From Ramlibacter pinisoli (GTDB lineage Bacteria > Pseudomonadota > Gammaproteobacteria > Burkholderiales > Burkholderiaceae_C), in the NCBI RefSeq assembly GCF_009758015.1, contig NZ_WSEL01000006.1, positions 1 to 64,000 of the forward strand: a stretch of 64,000 bases of DNA, given 5' to 3'. The notes beneath the pieces were generated by a model. The model did not search any database and was not told the origin of the DNA. It was given only the letters and a program-made list of their open reading frames with translations. Of the stretch, positions 17,188 to 26,437 are shown piece by piece (the first letter of the stretch is position 1; the number at the start of each line of letters is the position of its first letter). Made by a program: the position numbers and the translations under genes.

Positions 17188-17334
17188 GCGGCCATCCTAG
17201 GCGAGCCGGGTCGCCCGCGCCACCGGCCAGCGCGGCCCCCCAACGCCGGCTCCTCCACGCCGGCCCGGCACGGCGGCGGCAGATGCGCCGCGGGCCTACA
17301 GGGCGTCCGGCACGGCGCGGCCTAAGCTGGCCTC

Positions 17335-17877
17335 ATGGCCGCCCTGCCTGCCCTGGACCAGCTGCCCGCGCGCGACGACGAGGGTTGCTGGCGTGCCGTG
17401 GTGGAGGCGCCGGCCGGCACCCGCAACAAGCTCAAGTGGCAGCCGGCGCTGGGCGTGCTGGAACTGCACGCGGTGCTACCGCTGGGCACGGCCTTCCCGT
17501 ACGACTTCGGCTTCGTGCCCTCGACCCGCGGCGAGGACGGCGACCCGCTGGACGTGCTGCTGTTCCTGGACGAACCGGTCCCGCCCGGCACGGTGGTCGC
17601 GTGCCGGATGCTGGGCGTGATCCTGGCGCGCCAGAAGGCCGCCGGCGTGCCGGTCCGGCGCAACGACCGCCTGCTGGCCGTGGGGCGTGCCAGCCACCGC
17701 TACGGCCACTGGAAGAAGCTGGCCGACATTCCGCCGGCGGTGCTGGACGAGGTCGAGCGCTTCTTCGCCTTCTACAACGCCCAGAAGGGCGTGCGCTTCG
17801 AGGTGCTGGGCCGGGGCGGGCCGGCCGAGGCCCGGCGGCTGCTGCAGGGCGGCCTGCGCGCCGCCGCCGGGCACTGA
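17335..17877 (+). CDS. Inorganic diphosphatase (family I, divergent)
   Basis: A 180-aa protein with the family I soluble pyrophosphatase signature DGDPLDV at residues 68-74, preceded by PYDFGFVPST. The N-terminal substrate-binding segment is RNKLKW instead of NKYE. The metal-binding Asp triad D68, D70 and D73 is intact. It has a longer C-terminus rich in Ala and Arg. It is more divergent than housekeeping Ppa proteins, so it may be a second copy or act on another phosphoanhydride. Confidence 0.82.
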   Translation: MAALPALDQLPARDDEGCWRAVVEAPAGTRNKLKWQPALGVLELHAVLPLGTAFPYDFGFVPSTRGEDGDPLDVLLFLDEPVPPGTVVACRMLGVILARQKAAGVPVRRNDRLLAVGRASHRYGHWKKLADIPPAVLDEVERFFAFYNAQKGVRFEVLGRGGPAEARRLLQGGLRAAAGH

Positions 17878-17931
17878 GGCGCCGGCGCAGGTAGCATCGC
17901 GGCCTCGCGCGCCGCCCGCGCGCCCTCCCGC

Positions 17932-19197
17932 ATGGCCACCACCGCTTCGCCACCCGCCCCCTCCCGGACCTCGTTCGCCGCCCTGCGGCATCCGGGCTTC
18001 CGCGCCCAGGTCGGCTTCTTCCTGCTGGCCATGATGGCCGACAACGTCGAGCACGTGATCAGCTACTGGATGGCGTTCCAGAAGTTCCAGTCGCCGGCGC
18101 TGGGCGGCTTCGCGGTGGTGTCGCACTGGCTGCCCTTCCTGCTGTTCTCGGTGCCGGTGGGCGCGCTGGCCGACCGCTTCGATCCGCGCCGCATCATCCA
18201 GTGCGGCATGGGGCTGTTCATGCTGGCCTCGGCCGGCTGGGCGTACTTCCTCATCACCGACACGCTGCAGCTGTGGCACGCCATGGCCCTGCTGGTCGTG
18301 CACGGCTGCGCCGGCGTGCTGTGGCAGGGCGCCACCCAGATGCTGCTGTACGACGTGGTGCCGGCGCCCGACCTGCCCAGCGCCGTGCGCCTGCTGGCGA
18401 CCGCGCGCTCGCTGGGCGTGCTGGTCGGTCCGGCGGTCGGCGGCGCCCTCATGGCCACCGCGGGGCCGCGCTGGGGCCTGCTGCTCAACGTGCTGTTCTT
18501 CCTGCCCAACGTGCTGTGGCTGTGGAAGGCGCCCTACGGGCCGCGCTTCCGGGCCGCCGCGGCGGCGCCGGCGCGCGCCGTGCGCGGCCTGGCCGACATC
18601 GCGCGCACGCTGGGCGAGATCCGCGCCGACCGGCGGCTGGTGTCCATGATCGCGCTGGCCGGGCTGGCCTCGCTGCTGGTGGGCAACAGCTACCAGGCCC
18701 AGATGCCCGGCTTCGCCAGCGACCTCGGCCACGGCGAGGCCGGCGCCACCTACAGCATGCTGCTGGCCGCCGACGCCGCCGGCGCCCTGCTGGCCGGCTT
18801 GCTGCTGGAGACCCGCGGCGGCCTGCTGCGGCCGGCGGCCGGCACCGCGCTCGGCCTGGCCATGCTGTGGTGCTGCGCCCTGGCCGGCTTCGGCGCCACC
18901 GGCTCCTATCCGCTGGCGCTGGTGCTGCTGTTCGCCGCCGGCGTGTTCGAGCTGGCGTTCAGCTCGATGGCGCAGGCGCTGGTGCAGCTGCACGCGCCGA
19001 CGGCGGCGCGCGGGCGGGTGATCGGCGTCTTCAACATGGCGGCGCTGGGCCTGCGCGCCTTCGCCGGCATCACGGTCGGCCTGGGCGGCAGTGCCGTCGG
19101 CATCCACGCCTCCCTGGTCGCCTCGTCGCTGGCGCTGCTGCTGGCGCTGGGGGTGCTGCTCGCCTGGCTGCGGACGTCGCCGCCGGCCGGCGCCTGA
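17932..19197 (+). CDS. MFS transporter (EntS/MFS_3-like)
   Basis: A 421-aa membrane protein with about 12 hydrophobic helices. The first cytoplasmic loop motif is GALADRFDPRR (MFS motif A), and there is a longer central loop around residues 205-230. It looks like the enterobactin exporter-like MFS_3 group. Its substrate is unknown. It starts 54 bp after the pyrophosphatase gene and may be cotranscribed. Confidence 0.87.
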   Translation: MATTASPPAPSRTSFAALRHPGFRAQVGFFLLAMMADNVEHVISYWMAFQKFQSPALGGFAVVSHWLPFLLFSVPVGALADRFDPRRIIQCGMGLFMLASAGWAYFLITDTLQLWHAMALLVVHGCAGVLWQGATQMLLYDVVPAPDLPSAVRLLATARSLGVLVGPAVGGALMATAGPRWGLLLNVLFFLPNVLWLWKAPYGPRFRAAAAAPARAVRGLADIARTLGEIRADRRLVSMIALAGLASLLVGNSYQAQMPGFASDLGHGEAGATYSMLLAADAAGALLAGLLLETRGGLLRPAAGTALGLAMLWCCALAGFGATGSYPLALVLLFAAGVFELAFSSMAQALVQLHAPTAARGRVIGVFNMAALGLRAFAGITVGLGGSAVGIHASLVASSLALLLALGVLLAWLRTSPPAGA

Positions 19198-19208
19198 CCC
19201 CCACCGGC

Positions 19209-19688
19209 TCAGGAACTGGCCGGGCTGCGGCCCTGCACGCCCTCGGGGCCGGAGCGGTCCGGCTCGGCGGGCGACGAGATGCCGCCCAGGGACTGGCCGA
19301 CGTCGCCCTCCTCCTCGGGGCGCTTGGCGGCGATGTCGCCGATCGACAGGATGCCCACCAGCCGGTCCTGGCCGTCGACCACCGGCATGCGGCGGATCTG
19401 CGCGCTGGCCATCTCGGCCAGCACGTCGTCGAGGTCGTCATCCTGGCGCGCCGTGCGCACGTGCCCGCTCATCACGTCGGCCAGCTTGCCGTGCGCAGGG
19501 TCGGCGTCGCGCGCCAGCCCGCGCACCACGATGTCGCGGTCGGTCACCACCCCGACCAGCCGTTCGCCGTCGCAGATCGGCACCACGCCGACGTTGAGCT
19601 CGTCCATCAACTTGGCCGCATCACCCAAGGTGTCCTGCGGGGTCATGCTGCGCACGTCGCGCGTCATCACGTCTGCCACGGTGGCCAT
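19209..19688 (-). CDS. CBS-domain protein
   Basis: A 159-aa protein made almost entirely of a tandem CBS pair (Bateman module): TVADVMTRDVRSMTPQDTLGDAAKLMDEL and LADVMSGHVRTARQDDDLDDVLAEMA. Each is followed by a VGVVTDRDI- or VGILSIGDIA-type strand. Such stand-alone modules bind adenine nucleotides and regulate partners. A good AGGAG lies before ATG 19688. The C-terminal tail is polar and acidic. Confidence 0.9.
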   Translation of the reverse strand: MATVADVMTRDVRSMTPQDTLGDAAKLMDELNVGVVPICDGERLVGVVTDRDIVVRGLARDADPAHGKLADVMSGHVRTARQDDDLDDVLAEMASAQIRRMPVVDGQDRLVGILSIGDIAAKRPEEEGDVGQSLGGISSPAEPDRSGPEGVQGRSPASS

Positions 19689-19788
19689 CGATCGCTCCTG
19701 CTGTGTGAAGGGACCACTCTAGGCAGGAGCGGGCGCACCGCCATCAGCGGCGTCGCAAGCCACCGTAGGACGGCAACGACGGCGCGGC

Positions 19789-20238
19789 TCAGGCGCCCAG
19801 GTACAGCGTGGCCTCGACCTCGACCAGCACCTCGTCCGAGGGCAGCATGCGGCTGACCTCCACCACCGTGCTGACCACCGGCTGCGCGAAGAACAGTCCG
19901 CGCACCCGGTTGTAGGCCGGGTACTGGCGCAGGTCGCGCAGGTACTGCACCAGCCGCACCACGGAGTCCATGCCGGCGCCGTGCTCGGCGGCGATGGTGC
20001 GGATGCGGTCCAGCACGTACCAGCTCTGGGCCACGATGGGCGCCTCGTGCACGTCGACCGACATCTGGCCGGTGTCGTAGCCGAGCCCGCGCAGCTCGGC
20101 ACGCGCGGGCTCGGGCAGCTGCTCGAAGCGGGTGACCACCGCGCGCCCCGGATCGACCGCGATGACCCCCGAGAGGAACACCCAGTCGCCGGCGCGCCGC
20201 GCCGCCGCGTAGTTGGCCAGGGGCTTGCCGACGGTCAT
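19789..20238 (-). CDS. RidA family protein
   Basis: A 149-aa member of the RidA/YjgF/UK114 enamine-imine deaminase superfamily. It shows GDWVFLSGVIAVDP at the start, and SVVRLVQYLRDL followed by VEVSRMLPSDEVLVEVEATLYL at the end. The conserved Arg that binds the substrate carboxylate in RidA proper is not in its usual CCPAR-like context here, so it belongs to one of the Rid2-7 type groups. Start ATG 20238 has GAGGAG seven bases upstream. It is the last gene of the binding-protein/permease operon, 22 bp after the binding-protein gene. Confidence 0.87.
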   Translation of the reverse strand: MTVGKPLANYAAARRAGDWVFLSGVIAVDPGRAVVTRFEQLPEPARAELRGLGYDTGQMSVDVHEAPIVAQSWYVLDRIRTIAAEHGAGMDSVVRLVQYLRDLRQYPAYNRVRGLFFAQPVVSTVVEVSRMLPSDEVLVEVEATLYLGA

Positions 20239-20260
20239 GCGCAACTCCTCGGGGACCCGC

Positions 20261-21283
20261 TCACTTGCCGCCCGCGAGCTTCTTCTTCACGTCGAGGCCG
20301 GCCCCCTTGTTGACGAACTGGGTGGTGGCGACCTTGGACAGGTCGACCTCGCCCGCCTTGTACAGGCCGGCCTTGACCATCTTGTCGTAGAAGTCCTTGA
20401 TGCGCGCCTCGTTCATGGTGCCGATGCCCCGGGCCAGCGCGTCGCCGCTGTCGACGATGCCGTACTTCTTCATCAACTCGATGCCGCCCTGGACGGCGGC
20501 AGCGTCGTTCTCCGGGTTCAGCCTGGCGAGCATGTCGTTGGCCGCCTTGTTGTCGCCGTACAGGTAGTTGTACCAGCCGATGATGGAGGCCTCGACGAAC
20601 TTGCGCACCGTCTCGGGCTTCTTCTGCACCATGTCCAGCCGCGTCTCGATGGTGGTGCTGTAGGTCGAGAAACCGCTGTCGGCCAGCAGGAACACCAGCG
20701 GGTCGAAGCCGGCCTGCTTCCTGATGGAGATCGGCTCGGCGATGGAGTAGCCCTGCTGGGCCGACTTCTTGTCGGCCAGGAACGGGCCGACGTTGAACGT
20801 GTAGGGCTTGAGCTGCTCGTCCTTGAAGCCGTACTCCGCCTTCATCCACTGCCAGAAGCTGAACTGGCCGTCCTTGCCGATGAACACCGTGGGCGCCTTG
20901 GCCAGGTCGGTGAACTTGGTGTAGCCCTGGTTCGGGTGGGCGAAGATGGCCTGCGGGTCCTTCTGGAAGATGGCCGCGACCACCGTGGTGGGCACGCCGT
21001 TCTTGACGTTGTCGAACGTCTGCAGCAGGTTGCCCGTCATCAGGAAGTCGATCTTGCCGGTGGCCAGCAGCGGCCGGTTGTTCACCTGCGGCCCGCCCTG
21101 CTGGATGTCGACGTCCAGCCCGTACCTCTTGTAGGTGCCGTCCACCAGCGCCTGGTAGAAGCCGCCATGGCCGGGCTGGGCCTTCCAGTTGGTGGCGAAC
21201 ACCACCTTCTCCTGGGCGGACACGGCGCCGGCCGACAGGGCGAGCGCCAGCACGGCGAGCGGGCGGACGAGGGAGCGGGTCAT
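20261..21283 (-). CDS. ABC transporter substrate-binding protein, NMT1/THI5-like
   Basis: A 340-aa periplasmic binding protein of the ThiY/SsuA/TauA (NMT1) superfamily. It has a clear Sec signal peptide (MTRSLVRPLAVLALALSA...VSAQ). The mature start KVVFATNWKAQPGHGGFYQALVDGTYKR matches pyrimidine- and riboflavin-type NMT1 proteins. The start 21283 has AGGAG seven bases upstream; a longer frame to 21319 is not supported. With the ATPase and permease upstream in the same operon it forms a complete importer. The ligand is unknown; an aromatic or pyrimidine-like compound is my inference from family and neighbours. Confidence 0.88.
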   Translation of the reverse strand: MTRSLVRPLAVLALALSAGAVSAQEKVVFATNWKAQPGHGGFYQALVDGTYKRYGLDVDIQQGGPQVNNRPLLATGKIDFLMTGNLLQTFDNVKNGVPTTVVAAIFQKDPQAIFAHPNQGYTKFTDLAKAPTVFIGKDGQFSFWQWMKAEYGFKDEQLKPYTFNVGPFLADKKSAQQGYSIAEPISIRKQAGFDPLVFLLADSGFSTYSTTIETRLDMVQKKPETVRKFVEASIIGWYNYLYGDNKAANDMLARLNPENDAAAVQGGIELMKKYGIVDSGDALARGIGTMNEARIKDFYDKMVKAGLYKAGEVDLSKVATTQFVNKGAGLDVKKKLAGGK

Positions 21284-21357
21284 GGGATATCTCCTGGGTC
21301 GATCGGGAACGCTGCGCATGCTTCCACAAGGGTGGCCGGCGGTGGCAGAGGGTTTGC

Positions 21358-22773
21358 CTAGGGCCGGGCGTAGGCCGGCAGCCAGCCGCGCGTCTTGCCC
21401 GGATTCATCAGCCCGTGCGGGTCGGCCACCTTCTTGAAGTCGATCTGGGCGGTGTCGATGGTCTTCATGCCGCCGTCCTCGATCGTGTAGACGTGGTTGT
21501 CGAACACCAGGCAGCCGTCGGCCTCGTGCTCACGAATGATCTCGTACAGCCGCTCCTTGCCGAAGTAGCTCACCAGCGGCAGCCCGAAGGACACGCAGCC
21601 GTCGGCGTTGCGGCCGAACTCGTGGTGCATCACCACCTCGTCGCCGTAGCGGTCCATCTGGCGCTGCACCAGGTCGATGTCGATGCCCTGGCCGGGCACC
21701 CAGGGGTAGACGGTCTGCAGGTTGGTCCAGCTCTTGTCCTGCCGCAGCGCCATCAGGGTGGTGTGGTTCCAGGCGCACTCGAAGGCCGGCGACAGGCCCT
21801 GCGCCTTCAGCTCGGGCTCGGTCAGCGCCATCGTCTCGCGCCCGCCGTGCTGGCGCATCAGCTCGCGCCAGCGTCCCAGGCAGGCCGGGTTGACCATGGC
21901 GAACACGGCGTCGCCGTCGGGCGGGAAGCGGTGGCCGAACTCGGATTCGTAGTAGGGCGCGAAACGCCGGTCGACCGCGGTGATCAGGAAGGCGTCGAGC
22001 GTGGTGCCGATCGCCTCGGTGGCCTGGCAGCCGAAGCGCAGCGCGCCGGCGTAGCTGGGGTACAGGGCGATGTGGTGCACCCAGTCCACCGCCGGCTTCA
22101 AAGCCAGCCGCAGCCGGGTGATGATGCCGTTGGTGCCGAAGGCGTGGTGCACCTTCTGGATGTCGGCGCCGTGCAGCTCGATCACGCGCGGCTCCTCCTC
22201 CAGCGTCACCACCCGGATCAGCGAGACGTTGCCGGGGTCCTTCAGGATGCCGTTGCGCACCGTGCCGGTGCCGCCGTAGCCGCCGGCGATGAAGCCGCCG
22301 ATGGTGGCGATGTCGCGCGTGCTGGGGTACATCAGCAGCTCCTGGCCGCCGGGCACCGCCGGGTGCGCATGCACCGCCCGTTCCAGCTCGAGGATGAGGA
22401 TGCCGGCCTCGCACAGCACGCTGCCCGGCTGCACCTCGAGCACGCGGTCCAGGCCGGTGATGTCCAGGATCACGCCGCCCTCCAGCGGCACGCACTGGCC
22501 GTAGTTGCCGGTGCCGCCGCCGCGCACGGTCAGGGGCAGGCGCTGCCGGGCGCAGGCGGCGGCGACGCGGATCACCTCCTCTTCCGTCGTCGGCCGCACC
22601 ACCAGCTCGCCGCGCTTGCCGTCCAGCAGTACCTGCAGCACCGGGCTGTACCAGGCGTAGTCGCGGCTCTTGGCCTCGAGCAGGGCGGGATCGTCGCTGC
22701 AGGCGATGCCGGCGATGGCGGCGCGGAAGGCCTGCAGGCGGTCGGCGCGCAGGCGGGAATCGGTGCCGGTCAT
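21358..22773 (-). CDS. FAD-binding oxidoreductase (GlcD-like)
   Basis: A 471-aa flavoprotein of the VAO/PCMH family. The FAD-binding part contains VRPTTEEEVIRVAAAC, TVRGGGTGNYGQCVPLEGGVILD and the IGGFIAGGYGGTGTVRNG loop. A C-terminal cap domain follows, ending ADPHGLMNPGKTRGW. It would oxidise an alcohol, hydroxy acid or amine. No signal peptide is seen. Its ATG overlaps the amidohydrolase stop (ATGA), so it is translationally coupled. It precedes the binding-protein gene by 74 bp. Confidence 0.88.
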   Translation of the reverse strand: MTGTDSRLRADRLQAFRAAIAGIACSDDPALLEAKSRDYAWYSPVLQVLLDGKRGELVVRPTTEEEVIRVAAACARQRLPLTVRGGGTGNYGQCVPLEGGVILDITGLDRVLEVQPGSVLCEAGILILELERAVHAHPAVPGGQELLMYPSTRDIATIGGFIAGGYGGTGTVRNGILKDPGNVSLIRVVTLEEEPRVIELHGADIQKVHHAFGTNGIITRLRLALKPAVDWVHHIALYPSYAGALRFGCQATEAIGTTLDAFLITAVDRRFAPYYESEFGHRFPPDGDAVFAMVNPACLGRWRELMRQHGGRETMALTEPELKAQGLSPAFECAWNHTTLMALRQDKSWTNLQTVYPWVPGQGIDIDLVQRQMDRYGDEVVMHHEFGRNADGCVSFGLPLVSYFGKERLYEIIREHEADGCLVFDNHVYTIEDGGMKTIDTAQIDFKKVADPHGLMNPGKTRGWLPAYARP

Positions 22774-23954
22774 AGCGGGCGGCCGGCCCGGATCACCGTG
22801 CGGCGGCGTCCGGCCTGGGACAACAGGTCGTAGGGCGTGCGCGCGGCCAGCTGCACCAGGTCGGCCGGGCAGCCGGGCGCGAGGCGGCCGTCCCAGGCCA
22901 GGCCCAGGGCCCGTGCCGGCGCGGTGGTGACGGCGTCGATCCAGTCGAGCGCGGGCGCCAGGTGCGCGACCTGCACGCCCAGGCACCAGGACTCCAGCAG
23001 GTCGTAGCTGCCGTAGGGATAGAAGCCGTCGGCCACGTTGTCGGTGGCGATGCAGCCGCGCAGGCCCTGGGCCGCCGCTTCGCGCAGGCGGGTGATGCCG
23101 CGCTCGACCGGCGTGCGGTCCCAGGCGCCCTGCAGGTACAGGTTGGTGGTGGGCAGCGCGACCAGGTGCAGGCCGGCCTGGACGCAGGCGGCGAGCGTGG
23201 CCGCGGCCTGCGCGTCGGGCTGCACCGACAGCGAACAGCAGTGCGAACAGGTGACGCGGCCCCCGTCGCCGCCGCGCGCCGCCAGCGCGGCGATGGCGGC
23301 CAGGCCGGTGGCATCCGGGTGCAGGCCCTCGTCGACGTGGAAGTCGAGGGCCAGGCCGTGCTGGTGCGCCAGCTCGAACACCCGGTCCAGCTTGCGCCCG
23401 AGGTCGGCGTTGCGGTAGACGAAGGCACCGAGGACGCCCTGCACGCGGGCGACCTCGCGCGCGATCGCCGCGCCGGCGGCGGCGTCGTCGAACAGGTCCA
23501 GCGGGGTGAGCGCGACGCACTGCAGTTCGATGCGGCCGGCCCATTCCCGGCGCAGGTGCTCGAACACCGGCAGCGCCGCCGGCGGGGCGGCCTGCCACCA
23601 GTCGAGGTGGGTGCGCAGGGCACGCGTGCCGCAGCGCCAGGCGTCGTCGAGCGCGCGCCCCATGCGCGCGTGCAGGTCGGCCGCCGTGAACGCCTCGCGG
23701 GCCTGCGCCATCGCGGCGATGGCGGCGAACAGGTCACCCTGCACGGCGCCGACGCGCTCGACCGTGTAGCTCTTGTCCAGATGGGTGTGGGCGTCGACCA
23801 GCGCCGGCAGCAGCAGGCCCTGGGCCGGGCCGTCGACCGGGGTGATGGCGGCGACGCAGGCGCCGTCGAGCACGACGTCGTAGGCCTGGCTGTCGGGCCG
23901 GCCGTCGTCGAAGGCGCGCACGCGCGCAGGGACCAGGAGGCGGTGGAGGTGCAT
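22770..23954 (-). CDS. Amidohydrolase, cytosine-deaminase-like
   Basis: A 394-aa amidohydrolase of the CodA-type subgroup. Metal ligands are in DAHTHLDKS (HxH type), HVDEGLHPDA and CSHCCSL. The catalytic Asp is in ATDNVADGFYPYGSYDLLESW, which parallels the DDVFDPWYPLG motif of cytosine deaminase. It probably deaminates or hydrolyses a cyclic N-compound in the cytoplasm. It overlaps the permease stop by 1 bp and the next gene by 4 bp. Being inside an importer operon, it likely acts on the imported compound. Confidence 0.88.
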   Translation of the reverse strand: MHLHRLLVPARVRAFDDGRPDSQAYDVVLDGACVAAITPVDGPAQGLLLPALVDAHTHLDKSYTVERVGAVQGDLFAAIAAMAQAREAFTAADLHARMGRALDDAWRCGTRALRTHLDWWQAAPPAALPVFEHLRREWAGRIELQCVALTPLDLFDDAAAGAAIAREVARVQGVLGAFVYRNADLGRKLDRVFELAHQHGLALDFHVDEGLHPDATGLAAIAALAARGGDGGRVTCSHCCSLSVQPDAQAAATLAACVQAGLHLVALPTTNLYLQGAWDRTPVERGITRLREAAAQGLRGCIATDNVADGFYPYGSYDLLESWCLGVQVAHLAPALDWIDAVTTAPARALGLAWDGRLAPGCPADLVQLAARTPYDLLSQAGRRRTVIRAGRPL

Positions 23955-24793
23955 CAGCGGTCGTGTCCGGCCTCGGATTCGTGCCACTTGCCCAGCACGA
24001 GACGTGCCACCAGGTTGAACACCAGGAAGATGCCGATGCCGGTCAGCGACACCAGCACCAGGGCGGCGAACATCTTGGGGATCTCGGTGCGGAAGCTGGC
24101 CTCCAGGATGCGCGAGGCCAGCCCGGTCTCCTTGCCGGCCGCGCCGGCCGTGAATTCGGCCACCACGGCGCCGATCAGGCTCAGGCCGCCGGCGATCTTC
24201 AGGCCGGCGATGAAGTAGGGCAGCGCCGACGGGACGAGCAGGTGGCGCAGCGTCTGCCAGGGGCTGGCGCGGTACAGGCGGAACAGGTCGCGCAGGTTCA
24301 GGTCGGCGCTGCGCAGGCCGGCCACGGTGTTGGACAGGATGGGGAAGAAGGCCACGATCCAGGCGCAGATGAGCAGGGCCGCGGTGGTGCTGTCGACGAA
24401 GATCAGGATCAGCGGCGCGATGGCCACGATGGGCGTGACCTGCAGCACGATGGCGAACGGGAACAGGCTCAGCTCCACCCAGCGGCTGAGCGCGAACAGC
24501 ATGGCCAGCAGCACCCCGCCCAGCACCGCCAGCAGCAGCGCCCCGACGGTGATCTTGATGGTGAACAGCCAGCTGGTCATGAGCGAGCCGAGGTTGTCCC
24601 ACAGCGTGACGGCCACCAGCGAGGGCGCCGGCAGGATGTAGTGCGGGATCTGGCGGATGCGCACGAAGGCCTCCCAGCCGCCCAGCGCCAGCGCGAACAG
24701 CAGCACCGGCAGCGCCACCCGCAGCCAGGGCCGCTGGTGCAGCGGCACGCCGGCCTTGGGCCGCACGGTGCGGGCGCCCTGCAGGTCAGCCAT
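23954..24793 (-). CDS. ABC transporter permease (SsuC/ThiX-like)
   Basis: A 279-aa inner-membrane permease with six hydrophobic segments and the BPD transporter signature region around FRLYRASPWQTLRHLLVPSALPYFIAGLKIA (EAA loop). It is of the type that pairs with NMT1-like binding proteins. The N-terminus (about 25 residues) is basic and cytoplasmic. It overlaps the ATPase gene by 8 bp and the amidohydrolase gene by 1 bp. Confidence 0.92.
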   Translation of the reverse strand: MADLQGARTVRPKAGVPLHQRPWLRVALPVLLFALALGGWEAFVRIRQIPHYILPAPSLVAVTLWDNLGSLMTSWLFTIKITVGALLLAVLGGVLLAMLFALSRWVELSLFPFAIVLQVTPIVAIAPLILIFVDSTTAALLICAWIVAFFPILSNTVAGLRSADLNLRDLFRLYRASPWQTLRHLLVPSALPYFIAGLKIAGGLSLIGAVVAEFTAGAAGKETGLASRILEASFRTEIPKMFAALVLVSLTGIGIFLVFNLVARLVLGKWHESEAGHDR

Positions 24794-25571
24794 GGGTGGC
24801 CCCCGCCGCCTGCAGCGCGCCCGAGACCTGGACGCACAGCGCGTTGTAGCGCGCCGAGGTGCGGAACGCCTCGCTGCGCGGATAGGGCTCGTCGACCGCG
24901 ATCTCGCTGACCACCCGGCCCGGCCGGGCCGCCATCACCACGATGCGCGTCGACAGGTACACCGCCTCGTAGACGCTGTGGGTGACGAACAGGGTGGTGA
25001 AGGGGTTGGCCTGCCAGAGCGCCAGCGTGTCGTTGTTCAGCTTGAAGCGCGTCATCTCGTCGAGCGCGGCGAACGGCTCGTCCATCAGCAGCACCCGCGG
25101 CCGGGTGACCATGGCGCGCGCGATCGACACCCGCATCTTCATGCCGCCCGACAGCTCGCGCGGGTAGACGTGGGCGAACTGCGACAGGCCCACGGTGGCC
25201 AGGACCGCCTCGATGTCGGCGCGGGCCGCCGCGCGCGACACGCCGGCCAGCCGCAGCGGCAGCCAGACGTTGTCGACCACCGTCGCCCAGGGCATCAGGG
25301 TGGGCTCCTGGAACACGAAGCCGATCGCATGGCCGGTGCCGCCACCGCCGGCGGGCGCGGCACCCCAGCGGATCTCGCCGCCGGACGGCGCCGACAGGCC
25401 GGCGATCATCTTCAGCGCCGTGCTCTTGCCGCAGCCGCTGGGGCCGAGGAAGGAGACGAACTCGTGCCGGCCGATGGCGACCGACAGGTCCTGCACCGCG
25501 ACCGTGCCGTTGGCATAGCGCTTCTCGACGCCGCGCAACTCCAGCAGCGCGGATCCGTGCGGCGCGCTCAT
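24786..25571 (-). CDS. ABC transporter ATP-binding protein (SsuB/TauB-like)
   Basis: A 261-aa nucleotide-binding subunit. Walker A is GPSGCGKST, the Q-loop FVFQEPTLMPW, the signature LSGGMKMRVSIARAM, Walker B VLLMDEPFAALDE and the switch His in VTHSVYEA. All are intact. It energises the permease encoded by the overlapping next gene. Its ATG overlaps the creatininase stop (ATGA). Confidence 0.93.
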   Translation of the reverse strand: MSAPHGSALLELRGVEKRYANGTVAVQDLSVAIGRHEFVSFLGPSGCGKSTALKMIAGLSAPSGGEIRWGAAPAGGGGTGHAIGFVFQEPTLMPWATVVDNVWLPLRLAGVSRAAARADIEAVLATVGLSQFAHVYPRELSGGMKMRVSIARAMVTRPRVLLMDEPFAALDEMTRFKLNNDTLALWQANPFTTLFVTHSVYEAVYLSTRIVVMAARPGRVVSEIAVDEPYPRSEAFRTSARYNALCVQVSGALQAAGATHG

Positions 25572-26404
25572 TCCGGGATGGTGGGCGTTTCGACCAGCGT
25601 CGACAGCGGCAGCTGGCCGATCTCCTGCAGCAGCAGCGCGAGCTGCCGGCCGGCGGCCTCGACCACGCTGCGGCCCTTCTCGGCGGTGGCCAGCGTCGCA
25701 TTGCCGGCCGCGCCCATGGGGTTGTAGTCCTGCACCTGCCAGCCCAGCTTGGCGCTGCTGCCGTTGCCCAGGATGGGGAAGCGGGCGTTGCGGTCCTGCG
25801 CGCTGGAGCGGAAGTCGCGCGCCTGCCCCATGTCGACGAACTGCGGGCGCAGCGCCAGCATCATCGAGGTCTCCATGTCGCCGGCGTGGATGCCGAAGCG
25901 GTGCTCGTGGGCGCTGAACTGCCCGTTGACCGCTTCGCCCAGCGGCAGCGTGAACCAGTTGGTGGAGAACACCACCAGCTCGCAGCGGGTGCGCAGGTCG
26001 CGCGCCACGATGTCCATCACGCTGACCTGGCCGCCATGCGAGTTGAACAGCACCAGCTTGCGCACCCCGGCCCGCGCCACCGATTCGCCGATCTCGGTCC
26101 ACAGCCGGATCAGCGTCTCGGCCGACAGCGTGAGCGTGCCCGGGAAGCGCTGGTGCTCGTTGCTCTTGCCCACTGCCTGCGTGGGCAGGAACAGCACCGG
26201 CAGCCCGGCCGGCAGGTGCGGCAGGCTGGCCGCGATGACGCCGTCGACCAGCGTGGTGTCCACGCTCACCGGCAGGTGCGGCCCGTGCTGCTCGATGGCC
26301 GCCACCGGGAGCACGGCGATGGTCTCGGCGGCCGCCCCGGTGCGCTGCAGGCGGGCGAAGTCGCGCGTCGAGAGGTCGGCCCAGAAGCGGGATGGCAGTG
26401 TCAT
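25568..26404 (-). CDS. Creatininase family protein
   Basis: A 278-aa member of the creatininase/MftE family. Metal-ligand motifs are AIEQHGPHLPVSVD and FNSHGGQ, with HAGDMETSMML further on. The family hydrolyses cyclic amides (creatinine) or formamides (FAPy deformylase ArfB). No clear Shine-Dalgarno precedes ATG 26404; a TTG at 26413 is an alternative. It heads the overlapping set that encodes an importer and a cytosine-deaminase-like enzyme, so its substrate is probably a ring-amide or N-formyl compound related to the imported ligand. Confidence 0.88.
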   Translation of the reverse strand: MTLPSRFWADLSTRDFARLQRTGAAAETIAVLPVAAIEQHGPHLPVSVDTTLVDGVIAASLPHLPAGLPVLFLPTQAVGKSNEHQRFPGTLTLSAETLIRLWTEIGESVARAGVRKLVLFNSHGGQVSVMDIVARDLRTRCELVVFSTNWFTLPLGEAVNGQFSAHEHRFGIHAGDMETSMMLALRPQFVDMGQARDFRSSAQDRNARFPILGNGSSAKLGWQVQDYNPMGAAGNATLATAEKGRSVVEAAGRQLALLLQEIGQLPLSTLVETPTIPE

Positions 26405-26437
26405 GGGCGCCAATGGTAGTTCGCCCCGACGGCCGCC

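Noticed and set aside
21284..21357. TPP riboswitch before the NMT1-like binding protein gene
   Set aside because: The gap is only 74 bp and shows none of the conserved TPP core motifs (CUGAGA, ACYUGA, GAUCUGGAUAAUGC).
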